From Paracentrotus lividus (taxonomy: Eukaryota; Echinodermata; Echinoidea; Camarodonta; Echinidae), in the NCBI GenBank assembly GCA_940671915.1, contig CALNVZ010000039.1, forward strand, positions 99,156 to 163,155: a stretch of 64,000 nucleotides of DNA. The letters run 5' to 3'. Every line of letters begins with the position of its first letter. The stretch's first letter is position 1. Positions 1-12,300 of the stretch are shown here, piece by piece. Made by a program: the position numbers and the translations under genes. The notes under the pieces were generated by a model. That model saw only the letters and a program-made list of their open reading frames with translations. It was not told the origin of the DNA and did not search any database.

Positions 1-504
1 ATGAGAGGCATAATGGCATCAACTTGGCCTTTATCGAGGTTACTGAAATGATCAAAGAGCATCTCAAACTAAGAGAATTATGAGATGGCAAGATTTTTAC
101 TGAACTACATGACGCTGGTGAGTTTGCTTTATTTACGAGCTAGCAGACAATGAGACCTGTATCTACATCTCAATTCTGTTGAAGAACACTGTCCATGTAC
201 TACTTTCCACACAACTTGCTCTAGACTCTACCTCTGGGCAACTTAGGGATATCGAACTTGCCCTGGCCAAATCGTACCTCCGGGGGGGGGGGGGTAGTTC
301 TTTCCTATACCGTTTATAATTGCTTGTCCCCGTTTCAAGTGGCCTGAGAGGTTCTCAAAACGATTTGCCCGGGCAAGTTGGGTATCCCTAGGTTGCCCAG
401 ACACTCCCTGACCTCGAGGGACAAGACCCTGCCCGGTCTTTTCATATCTGGTACCATCAGAGGGATAAATTATTGAAAACTTTGAACAAGTTTGTGTTTT
501 ATTT
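1..504. other. Left-edge non-coding DNA
   Basis: No coding signal. It contains a run of 13 G (282-294) and GCCCGG/CCCGGGCAAG fragments related to the tandem repeat that follows. Confidence 0.5.
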
Positions 505-1130
505 TTTTATTTAGGGTGTTTCAAGGTCATTATCCACACTTGCCCGGGTCGAGACCTACATTTCTAAATTGGTCGTGTGCTACTTGTCCTTGAGGCTTTT
601 TTTTTTTTTTAAAAATCATTTTAATTTTGAATAAGTAAGAATAGGCTTCATGTGTGTTATTACATATTTAACGAGTTTCAAGGGCATGAGCCCCATTTGC
701 CCGGGTCGTGACCTATATCTTTGAATTGCCCGTGTCGTAGGCCTACTTGTTCTCGAGGCACCTTTTTTTTAATGGTCTTTCTAAAACTTAGAATGAGTGT
801 ATGTTTTATTATTCATTTCATGAGGTTCAAGGTCATTAACCTCACTTGCCCGGGTGCGTCGTGACCTACATTTTTGAATTGCCGGTGTGCCATTTGTCCT
901 TGAGGCTCCTTTTGTTTTTTGAAAAAATGTAATTCTGAAATTTTGAATAAGTAACCATGTAGGCTTACTGTGTGCTATTTCTTATTTTGCGAGTTTCAAG
1001 GTCATTAGCCCCACTTGCCCGGGACGAGACATACTTTTTTGAATTGCCCGTGACCTACTTGTCCTTGTGGTACCTTTTGTTTTTTGAAAGCGAGTCCTTA
1101 TAAAATTTTGAATAAGTAACTGAATAAGTA
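505..1130. repeat. Four diverged tandem units, about 150-170 bp
   Basis: The anchor TTCAAGGTCATT recurs at about 520, 678, 826 and 994, each followed by CACTTGCCCGGG, a GTGACCTACATTTTTGAATTG-like stretch, and CTACTTGTCCTTGAGG with a T-run. Spacing is 149-168 bp. Confidence 0.75.
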
Positions 1131-2500
1131 ACCAACTTCACACCGTTGTGTCTTCTCTTACCTTCAGAGTGTCTTTGTTCTGGCTCCGCCCATTGAGGAA
1201 AAACTAATGTAGAGGGCAGTCTTCAATATTCTGTTTTGTCAAAGCACAACGAAAAAGGAAATCAGAAGACATTTTTTGATTTGCGATTTTGTTTTTGTGT
1301 TATCAAAAATGAAATGGCAAAGCAAAATTCCGTTTTTCATTCTTCGTGACTAAAATAGAAAAACGACTTATCCACATGTACCTTGATTCAGAACGCATCT
1401 TGATTCCTCCTTTTAGCTTAGCGATGCTCGTGCAGGACCACCTTTAAGATCAACTGGACATAAGTCAAATTGAAATGAAAATGGAATAAGATCCAATTGA
1501 CAGGATGTTCAAAAGATGAAATGGCACCTGTCTAAGGGCTTCAACAAAATAAACCGTTGAAACAATTTTCATCAGGCTTGCTTGTCATCTTGAATGATCA
1601 TTTATATCAGGGTTTACCATATTTGACTACCGTATTCTTATATTTTGACAAAATAAACTTGTTGTATAAGAATAAGTGCAAACTCAGTTGACATAGTTTG
1701 AATGAATGTCATTTTGATAAACTTACATGAAAATGAACGTATGGGAGAGTTTGGAAGAAAAAATGTGCACTTGTCGATTGCAAATATACCCATAGTTCTG
1801 TGAATATACTTCATGTATATTGGTTTTCTATCATAGTACATGTATATATATTCAAAATGGTTTAGACAGAAAGTTTAACGAAAGTGGGTTTCAATTGTAA
1901 CTTCTATTCTTGAATTGCGTCCGATTACAAATTATTATGCACACTCGTACTCGTGTCCAGCTCAGCGAGCAGACGACATTATGTGTGACGTATGGTACGA
2001 GCGTGACCGCAGACCAATCACAGCGTTCCATTTACGATCGCCGGGTTCTTGGTAACCTTCGCTATTTTTTTATAGAAAATATATCTGCATCGTCTTACAT
2101 CTGCCTCGATCCTGACTGGTACCAAGAATGAATTTCCAAATGGTTTCTTGTGAATATTGCTGGAGACTTAGCGCTCACAATGAGCTAAAAAAATTGGTAG
2201 GCCAGATAGTTAACTTATCTTTTTTTGCCCTTTTTCATCACTAAAAGTGTTCTTAATCGCGACCAATTTACAAACGTACATTTCGAAATGTTCTCTCAAT
2301 CTGACTTCTTAGATAATGTAAGAAATGGATAATTTGACTATTGAAAAATAATATCCAACAAAAATGGTTAAAATCCATGCAGAAATGAGAGATCAGCGCC
2401 AGTTTCCATTTACCCCCTTATGCCTCATGAATATTCATAAAACCGTTTCGGGCATGAATACGTTTTTCGTAAAATAAGTCTCTTTTCCGGACGCTGCGGT
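1131..2500. other. Intergenic DNA, nothing identified
   Basis: AT-rich, with short open frames only and no family motif. A CCAAT-containing patch lies at 1985-2020. Confidence 0.4.
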
Positions 2501-3124
2501 CTAACTGTAAAAGAAAAAGAAAAAAAAAAATCGCCCCCCTTTTTTTTGTCGTGTGAAATAAATGTAAAAAAATAAATAAAAAAAAAAAAAAAAAAAAAAT
2601 GCCCCTAAAATTTGTGGCCGCCCCCATTGTTGTTGTTGTTGTTTTTTTTGGGAGGGGAGGCGGGTCTGTTTAATAGTAAAGACTTTAAAATAAAATGGCC
2701 CCCCCCCCAAAAAAAAGTAACTTCTTGCTACTTTAGTCCTACATAATATAAATGTAATACATCCATTCTTCAAGAGGGCGCCATACACTTAAAAATATAT
2801 ATTCATTGGACCGGCTGGTCAATATTTTCATTGAAGGTGAATCGACCGGACAGGAAAATATACAGATTTCGATCATATCACGTGACGTGCTATAGACCAA
2901 TCACGCTTGGCTTTCTGTCTTGGCTATCTAATATGATAAATGTTCAAATTTTTATAAATAGTCTTCTGGTCATTTTTCCTCCTTTTTTTCTTGTTATCTC
3001 TATCATATTTGTTAGTATTATTGTTTTTTTTTGTAATTATTGATACAATGTTTTTAATGACCTGTACACTTTGATTGTGTTTGATTGAATAAAACACTTA
3101 ATTAAAAAAAAAAAAAAAAAATTG
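2501..3124. repeat. Low-complexity tract and possible retroposon 3' end
   Basis: A- and T-runs, (TTG)n and G/C runs fill 2501-2710. At 3087 AATAAAACACTTAATT is followed by 18 A, which looks like the polyadenylated 3' end of a retroposed copy; no target duplication was found. Confidence 0.4.
2879..2960 (+). promoter_or_regulatory. Weak promoter-like cluster upstream of exon 1
   Basis: CACGTGACG, CCAAT (2897) and TATAAATA (2953) occur in order about 350-430 bp before the exon 1 ATG. A similar GACG ... AGACCAATCA pair lies at 1985-2020. An A-tract preceded by AATAAA sits between this cluster and the ATG, so the cluster may belong to a repeat instead. Confidence 0.2.
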
Positions 3125-3310
3125 TTGACTCTTCTAATAGGCATCATACCGCCCTCTCTCCATGGTATGGAAGGCACACATTTCTACACCCAGCACGACC
3201 CGCGTCTTAATTATTACCACTATTAATTAAGACCTCTAGCTTCCGTGTACTACTACAAAGACTTGAATTTTTATTTTCATTTGAAATACAACCAAGCACA
3301 TAATATTAAT

Positions 3311-3368
3311 ATGACGATGGATTACATTGGAATGAGTGTCTTGATTTATTATTGCTTCATTATAGCAG
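3311..3368 (+). CDS. Exon 1: signal peptide
   Basis: The ATG at 3311 opens 19 codons plus one base ending in a hydrophobic run (IGMSVLIYYCFIIAG across the junction), followed by a consensus donor CAG|GTAAGT. The phase-1 end joins exactly to exon 2, giving ..IIAGIHGQV, a good secretory signal with cleavage probably near the Gly. In-frame ATGs also occur at 3245, 3317 and 3332; 3245 would add a 22-residue polar extension, so a start at 3311 or later fits a signal peptide better. Upstream regulatory sequence is not clear. Confidence 0.72.
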
Positions 3369-6300
3369 GTAAGTTTGGTTTAATTCACCTCATACAGGCG
3401 CAGATCCAGAGACGTACTTTTACACTGTAAAAAAAAAGGTAACTCGCAAGAAAATGAGTAAACTAATGCTTTACTCCCAACGGAGTAAACTAATGCTTTA
3501 CTCCCAACGGAGTAAATTTTGTTTACTCTTAACAGAGTCAAAAGGTAACTCGCAAGAAAATGAGTAAACTAATGGTTAATGGTTTACTCGTTTCGAAGCT
3601 AGGATTAGGAATGATACATAGATGACTAAAAGTTACTCTTTTCTGAGTAACATTTAGCTCAACCGCATGAGTAATATTTTTTAGTCAGTAACATTTAGCT
3701 CAACGCATGAGTAATATTTTTTACTCAATTTCACGCGAGTTACCTTTTTGCTCAATATTGGGTAAGATTTTACTCATTTTTTTAGAGTGTACGGGGTGCT
3801 AAAAGATACATCAAAATTTTTGCACGTCACGCTGGCGGAGCGATAAGGGGGAGGGTGGGGGATGTTAAGAAGTTTAACATACATGGGTGTCGATTGTGGG
3901 GGGGGGAATGGGGGGGGATGCATCCCCCCAATAATTTCGCGGGGGGATGGTGTTTACACTCATCCCCCCCCCCAATATTTTGATATCAAGAAAATAAAAA
4001 ATATCATATTATATGCATATAAATCTACCCATTACAAAATCATTGTCATATTAAACACTTTTATGACATTATTATATTATTTTGCAGTCTAAAAAGCATA
4101 TTTCTGACATTCAAAAATCAAAAATTTTCTAACTCTTTCGTTAATCTTCCTCATGTGTGCCTGATATACTTGAGTAATCATGTAATACGCAATACACGGT
4201 GTAGATAATCGAAGCGCAGATGTTTCACTATTCACAATGAAAAAAACAATAAAAACAAACATTAAAATTGATGATAATCAGGGGCACTGATCCAAGGGTG
4301 CATAGGGGACAGGTGCCTAGATAAGTAAAACTGAAGGCATAAGTATTCTCCACAAAAATCCACGATGGTTTTAATAAAATAAATAATGAATATTGAAGAG
4401 TCTGTAACACTTATCTCGGCTCTTCATCGACAAGGTAACTTTTTTGGACTCGGACCATTGATTATATAATACACTTCCACTATTCTCCGGGGGCTAAATG
4501 CCCTCTTCAATTAAATCAATCAAATTTTAGATAACTATTAAAAATTGCCTGAAAATGTTCAGCTCGCGCTTCGCGCTCGCATAATATAACTCATTACAAC
4601 TTTGTTCATCTTTTATGCATGTATTAACGTCACGATGGTTTGTTTAAAACACCAACTCTCTCCCCCTATCGTGCTCCCATGAGGCTACAAGTATCTTGTT
4701 TCATCAGGTCACTATTATTGAGAAAATTTTCAGCTCGCGCTTTGCGTTCGCACAATATTGCCCTAACTGGAATTCGTCCATATAGATTTGCGTTTGTTGG
4801 CATTACATTACGTCATGATGTTCCGCTTCTAATCACCAGTTAAATCCCCCTAGCCCTCCCATCAATTTAGCGCTTATAGTCATGTAACACTACAAATACC
4901 ATGTTTCAGTTCAATATTATTGAAAAAATTTTAAGCTCGCGCTTCGCGCTCGCATTACAGCCCTATGAATTCGACGATATACTAGTAATCATGAGCATAA
5001 TAATGTGCATGTGTGTATATTTATAGACATTACATCATGATGGCCCCTTTTAATAAACCAGATAAAGCCCCTTCCCCGTTTCGAATTCGCATTATTCTAT
5101 AATATATCTCCCATTTCATGTCACTATTATTGAGAAAATTTTCAGCTCGCGCTTCGCCCTCGCATAATTTATTTGACAATATGTACTATTAGAAACTGAC
5201 ATGCATGCATATTATCTGTAGCCATGCATCATCATGGTCCCCCTTGAACAAACCAATTACAGCCCCTTCCTCGTTTCGCTCTCGCATTATGCTACAAATG
5301 CCTTTTTATGTCACTATTATTCGGACTTTTCGGCTCGCGCTTCGCGCTCGCATTATACAATACATTTTCCCATATTTATCTGCATGTGTGTATACAAGCA
5401 TTACCCCACCCCCAACAATGGACACTGTGATCATATACCATCGTATGTATCACATTGAGGAAAAGAGGAAATATCGACGATCATCCCCCCAATCGCCAAA
5501 ACAAATCGACACCGTTGTCAACATACATTACCAATAGGGGTAGGTGTGGTCGGTCAATTGGCCCGGAAAAAAAATAACAAGCAAAAAAAGAAAAAAAAAA
5601 GAAAAAAAGAAAGAAAAAAAAAAGGTTCTTCAATATTTCTACTGGGGCGCTTCAAAGAAAATTATAAACTGGACTGTGTAAAAATTGAATGGAGTTATTC
5701 ATTTTATTCCAATTCTACGGGGCGCTCGCCATCTCCGACCCCCCTCCTGTATTCGCGCCTGTCAAATTTACGTTTGCATACAAGGGGGGGGGGAGTCCGT
5801 TTTAGATTTTGGCGCCCAACTTAAAAACTAATTAATCTTCCCTTATGGCACAAACACAGTGATGCTACATTGTGAAAGCACACTGTGGTAATTTTCATTA
5901 CCACACTGTGTTAGATATAATGTATGTGGGAATGGAACATGTGTTATTATTTATATGAACGAAGTTAACTTTTACCCCCCCCCATAGTCCTTATGACAAG
6001 TGAGTAAAAAAATAACCAAACAAACAAAAGCAAAAATGCTAAAACTTAACACTTAAGAATTGTCATTAAAATTCATCGACCCCAAATTATTTTACATATT
6101 TTGAAAGAGTACCTTCTCCCGTATCTTCTGTATCATTTTTGTATTCGCCAAAAGGTTATGGACGCAAACCTCTAATTAGCGTAGTCAAAAGCCGGGGAAT
6201 ACCCCGACCGCGGATAATGATGTAGGCCTCATCGTTTTTTGGGGAAAATCATATAAACTCAATGATGGATATTGGAAGTAATTCAATTATACTTGTATAA

Positions 6301-9300
6301 TGAGGAATCATTAGCGCTTGAGATTAGTCTTTTTAGAGCTGGAATGGGTGCCAGTTGAATTTTACAGAGAACTTTTTTCATGGTATGGGAAGTCGTAATG
6401 GCACAAAATATTGAATAGTCTCATTAATTCCAGACTGATTTAAAAAAGAATCCAGCAAATGAATCTCACTTCATACGTTGAGGATATAAAGATAACATAA
6501 CTAGCTAGTTATAGCATGAGCTTGAATATTCTAATTATCAACAGTTATTTTTTATGATTTTTTGCCTTTTCATTTTTAGCACATATACCCCTATATGGGG
6601 TGAATAATAAGGCTATTTGGACTTGAAGTTATTTTTACCAAAACGAACATGTCTTTCTATTGTTTGGATTAGGCACAAGTTGCTTTACATTCTCGTAAAT
6701 AATGTGCCTTTTCATTCAAGTGTATACACATACCATACAAAAATTGTACCAAAATTGTGGGAGAAGATTTGGCCTTTTACATTATGTTTAGAAAGAAACA
6801 AAGTATGATTTTAATATAGACTAGAATATAGTTTTCTCCCATTTCTCCCAGATTGTCCCACTTAAACCCTATTACTGTTTTCTTAATCTCCACTGATTGC
6901 TGAGGATTCTTCACTTCATCCCAAAAGCCTCAATTAAAATAATTACCTCCATGGTACAAAATAATGTTTTATACTTAGCTTAAAAATAATATTATTAGTA
7001 CAAAAATGTTTAGACTACAATGAATAGCTTAAAAGTTACAAAGCAAACTACCAAATCACGATATTTGTCCCAGCTCACCCACTCTCCATATTTATAACAC
7101 AGATTTACACATTGACATCGTGATCTAGTGAGTCCAGTTCTAACTCACTCTGAACAGGTGGAAAACTATGTTGAAAACATTAATTAATAGTACGCTTCGG
7201 TCTTTAACATGTTATAAATGGAAGTTTATTTGCATCATTATTTTAGTGGATTTATTTATTAGTCTTTAGCTCCAAAAATGACTGAAACATTGTTTTTCAC
7301 GGAGGCCTAACAACAAAATGAATCATTGTGTATTTTTCGTCGATTGTATTTTTTTTTTATTTATTCATTTTTTTATATATTTTTTTTGTTGCGGGAGGGC
7401 ATGGAATGAAATTCTATTCATCAAATAAATTCCGAAGGTGTCAGCCATAAACTGACATTATGATGCAAATGTAAATGCAAAAATATAAATATCAATTTAT
7501 GAATGAAGCTGGTAAAAATGCAAAATCATATTCGTAATCTTAATTCTTATATGCTCTTTGTAATTGAATCATGCATATTTTATTTACTTTTTTATTATTA
7601 TATTGTGCACCCTGCACGTATTTTTTTTTCCAAATGTGATACAATAAGTTATAAATTATTCTTCTTGTAGCATTTATATTGTGAAGTCTTCCTCGATCTG
7701 GTTTTCAACTTCACACGCTCTTTTATTTGCCCCGTCCCTTCTCCAGTTTGGGATAAAGGCATTATTATTTCCCACTTCCTGCAGGTATTCATGGTCAAGT
7801 CATCGTGCCTTCATCAGTAAATGTATCTGTTGGTGATAATGTTCCTTTGGTGTGTACCACTGCAGCAACAGGCAATTACCTCTTTTCATGGGTTGATGTA
7901 ACTAATTCAGGAACCACAATATATATAGGGGGTGTCAAAGGCCCTCCTGAAGGTTCATATGATAATTATATCTTGGATGAAGATACTGCTGCTCAACGGT
8001 CTACATTGAACATTAATAATATTGCGCGACAAGATGCTGGGTACTATCGATGTAGTGTCACTGGACAAGCTGATGGAAATATTGCTACTGTCAATGTGGA
8101 AGGTAAACTTTTTGAATATTCACCTTGTCCCCAAGGTTGATTTTAATTGGTTTATTATAAAGTGATAAATGATAGGTTTTACTTTTATTGGTTCATGTAT
8201 GATTATGTGCAATATTATAATTCAAAATATAAATTTGGTAGTATAAGTGTGGCGTAACACATCCAATTTTAGATCATGCAGGATTGAAACGCTAATTTCA
8301 TAATAGCATTACCTTATTTGTTATGTTGCATACAGTTCGATCTGAAGAAAAGGCTATTGTATTGGAGAGCATTAATGGAGATACCGAATACAAAGCAACA
8401 TGTGATGCCATAGGAAGCTATCCAGCAGAAACTATTACATGGATCTTAAATGGTGTTACACAGCCACCATCTGCTGCCATAGTAGAAACAGACCCAGATA
8501 TGTCAGACAATACTCTGTTTGATCTTAGGAGCGTGTTCACATTTCCAGCAACTGTAGACAACTACAATGTGATGTTAGTTTGTAGCATCAGTGGCCATGC
8601 AGTATCAACTCTAAACAGACAAGTGTCAATACAGTTAAATATTTACAGTAAGTACATGTACATTTATTTTGTTCTTATAAAATCTAAGATTAAATGATTA
8701 TGTGGATTTCATTTTTCTGCATTTTTAAAAACCAATTTAAACCCAGGGTGAACTTCCCCTTTAAGTACTTGAAATAGATTTCGAATTTTTGGTGCATGAA
8801 TTTGTTTGGACAATTTTTTTGTACATGTAACTTAAAATTAATGTACGCAGTAAAATAAACCTTGTACAATTTTCCTTTGTGCTCTGTACAGATCCACCAG
8901 AGGATGCAGGCATTATTGTTGGTTTCAATAGTAACAGTGGGAGAACACAACTCACAATAACATGTAACATCAATGAAGCAGTAGAAGAAGCTGTTCCAGC
9001 CATGGATACATTCTATATCTATGCCAATGGAACATTGATTCCCAAGTCTCCAAATTCAATTAACTCTGTGACAGTCGATGAGCCTAAACAAGAAACAGAG
9101 TACACATGTGTGGGTGGCAACTACCTTGGTAATACTACATCTATTAATACTTATTACCCAATACGTAAGTACTATTAAATCGAATGTCATGGTGCCCTCA
9201 CACTAGAGCTTGTTGAGGTAACGTGTGTCTAGCGTTCACGATTTTCACTCGAAATTTGACTATGTCCAAAATACGCTCAAGAACGCTCCATTTTCTCCCT

Positions 9301-12300
9301 GCCAAATGGATTTTAATGAGCTCTAAACGACTGAGAAGCGAATAAATAGCGTCAGGGTAACGATGACTGCGCGTGCTTAGCGTCCACCTACGATTGCCTA
9401 GCGTTAGCAACGACTGAACAGCGATGCCCAACTTAAAGTCTAGCGTGTTTAACGTGTTAAAGAACGTTAGAAACGCCAACACATGTGCGTATTGAGTAAC
9501 GACTGCCCGGACGTTCGTGGAATGTTAATTGCATTTTCCGCGTAATTCATTGAGCGCGGACTGTCGTTCGAAATCGCTTGGCAAACGTAGGAAAGCGTTT
9601 GCTTTTCGTTGGTATACGCAAAAAACGCAGAGGAACGCTGAGGTCAATTTTTGTTTTGAACTGTTCAAATTTTTTTGCGGGTAACAGCGTTCTTTAAAGA
9701 CGCTTTGAAAGCGCTGGCATTCGCTACTTGATCGTTTAGCGCTTTGGGTGAACGTTCCTTCATAGGTCGAAGTGCGTCCAACCAACGCAGAACTTTGTTT
9801 ATATGTTTTTGACTCAATTTCCTCATGTCACCAAATGGGGGCGTATGTTTTTTACCTAATATCCTTATGCTACCAAATGGGGGCGCTTTGTGTTATCGAA
9901 TAAAATGATTAAGGCATGTCATGAGTTGGGTTGAAAATGCGTTACATGTCCAAAAATTGCAGAAATGTACCTTGTCACAATCAAACATCTCTAGTTTCTT
10001 AGTAGTAAGTCAGACATGTATAAAAGTATATATATTGAAAGAGCAGAGATTGAAAGGAGGATGATTAACATATTTTGTGCCTGTATAAGGTGTGTCCTCC
10101 CCGATGGATCACTACCTTGATGATGGTCGTGGAGCTTGTGTGTCTCAGTGACCCAAGAGCTATGCTGGCGGGAGCTTCGGTCCTGTTAGGTCACCCAAGC
10201 CAGACAGGGCAAGGGTAGAGTCCAGACTAAATGTGATCCCTGGTCTCCAGGTTGGGGGTTGGGCTCAGGGTTACAACCCTGGTCCTGCAAAAACATCTCT
10301 GTTACGGAAACAGCAACAAGGAAACAAAACTATACCAGGCGTGATGGACTTCCATGTGTGTCAGAGGACACCAGTATGATTGGCGGCGGTGAAAGCCGAA
10401 AGGAAGCCACCGGCAGGAAGATGGAAGTTTTGAATGCCAAATTTAAGACAAAGAATCGGATTTTGGATGATTCCGAACTATGTATGAGCAGGTAAATTAG
10501 CTCAAGTAACAGCTGAGATGCGACGATATAAACTACACATTTTGGGTGTCAGTGAATGCAGGTGGACAGGATCAGGTAGCCTGAAGACCAGTACAGGAGA
10601 AGACATTACTTTACTCTGGAAGGAGTGATGGACATCATTCACAAGGGGTAGCAGTAATCTTGAAAAAAGGCATAGGAAATGCTGTTAGAATGGAAGCCAA
10701 TCAACAGTAGACTTAAGAAAGGAAACAAATCAACACCACCATAATTCAATGCTATGCACCAACAAACGACAGTGATGAGAATGTTAAGATGATTTTACGA
10801 ACAATTACAATCAGAAATGTCCAATATTCCAGCCCATGATTTGAAAATAGTAATGGGTGACTTGAACGCTAAGGTCGGCAGCGATAACAAGGCTTTGATA
10901 GGACTGCTGGAAACATGGATGCGGGACAATGAATGAAAATGGAGAAAGGCTTTTGGACTTTAGCTCTTCCAATGACCTGGTTATTGGTGGAGCTCTTTCC
11001 GCATAAAGACATTCATAAGCTCACATGGTACTCACCCAATGGCAGAGATAGAATCAGATAGATCACTTTATGATAAATGGAACCTGGAAAAGGTCACTAT
11101 TTGATGTTAGAGTAATGAGAGGAGCCAGACGCTGCCAGTGATCACCATGTCTTAGCATTGTTAAAATTAAGCTAGGAGAGTCAGGAAATAGGAAGTTACA
11201 ACAATCTCGTTTTGATGTAGATAAACTGAAAGATCCAGTAGTAAGGAACTCCTTCAATCTGGAACTAAGGAACCAGTTCCAGTCTTAGCTGACCTGAAGA
11301 CACAGTGCCAGTTGGTGAAGACATAATAATAATGGGAGAAACATAAAAGACTGCTTACCATAAAGTCAGCAAAACGAATCTCGGACATAGGAAGAAAGAG
11401 AGGAAGGAATGGATTACAGACGAAACTTGGCAAGCCATTGAAGACGAAAGGAGGCAAAGAGAAAGACCTTAACTGAAAAATCTGAGAGGTTAAAGGAAAG
11501 AGCAGTAGACGTAATTACAGGAGAAGCAAACAAGTCAGTTAAAAGAAAGACAGAGCTGACAAACGAGCCTTCATAGATAACTTGGCCAAACAAGCAGAAG
11601 AAGCTGCTCTCAAAGGAGAACAAGGGCTGCTATACAAACTGACAAAGAGAATTAGTGGCAAATATCAAGGGAGGTGCGATGCTCCAATTGAGGACAAGCA
11701 AGGAAAACTCCTAACTACAGATCACGAGATAGATGAAAGATGGGCTGAACATTTTAGTGAGGTGCTAACACGACCACCACCCACAGTGTTAGCAGACATC
11801 AAACGGCAGATGTTGATCTGGACATAAACCTTGAACCACCTACTATTGATGAGATCATTAAAGCGATACATCATAAAAGAATGGAAAAAGCTCCTGGTTC
11901 AGATAACTTAAATGCTGAACTTTTCAAACGGACCCAGTTTCGCTGGCAGAGTTTCTTCTACCTCTCTTCACCAAAGTATGGGAAGGAAAGCAAGTACAGA
12001 TGACTGGACTTAGGGTCATTGTGAAGATACCAAAGAAAGGTTCTAAGAGAAACTGCAATACTGGCGGGGATAACGTTACTCTCAATCCCCAGCAAGATTC
12101 TAGCCAAAATTGTAATACAAAGAGTGTCTTAAGCTGTGGCACCAGCATCTGAGACAGAACAAGCCGGATTTAGGAAGGGAAAAGGCTGCACAGACCAAAT
12201 ATGGCTTTGCGAAAATTATTGAGCAATGTACAGAGTGGCGACGACAATTGTACATCAACTTCGTGGATTTTTGAAAAAGCATTTGATAGTATCCACAGAG

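Noticed and set aside
2831-3043. 70-codon hydrophobic frame before exon 1
   Set aside because: AT-rich, next to a poly-A retroposon-like end, with no phase-compatible link to the receptor gene.
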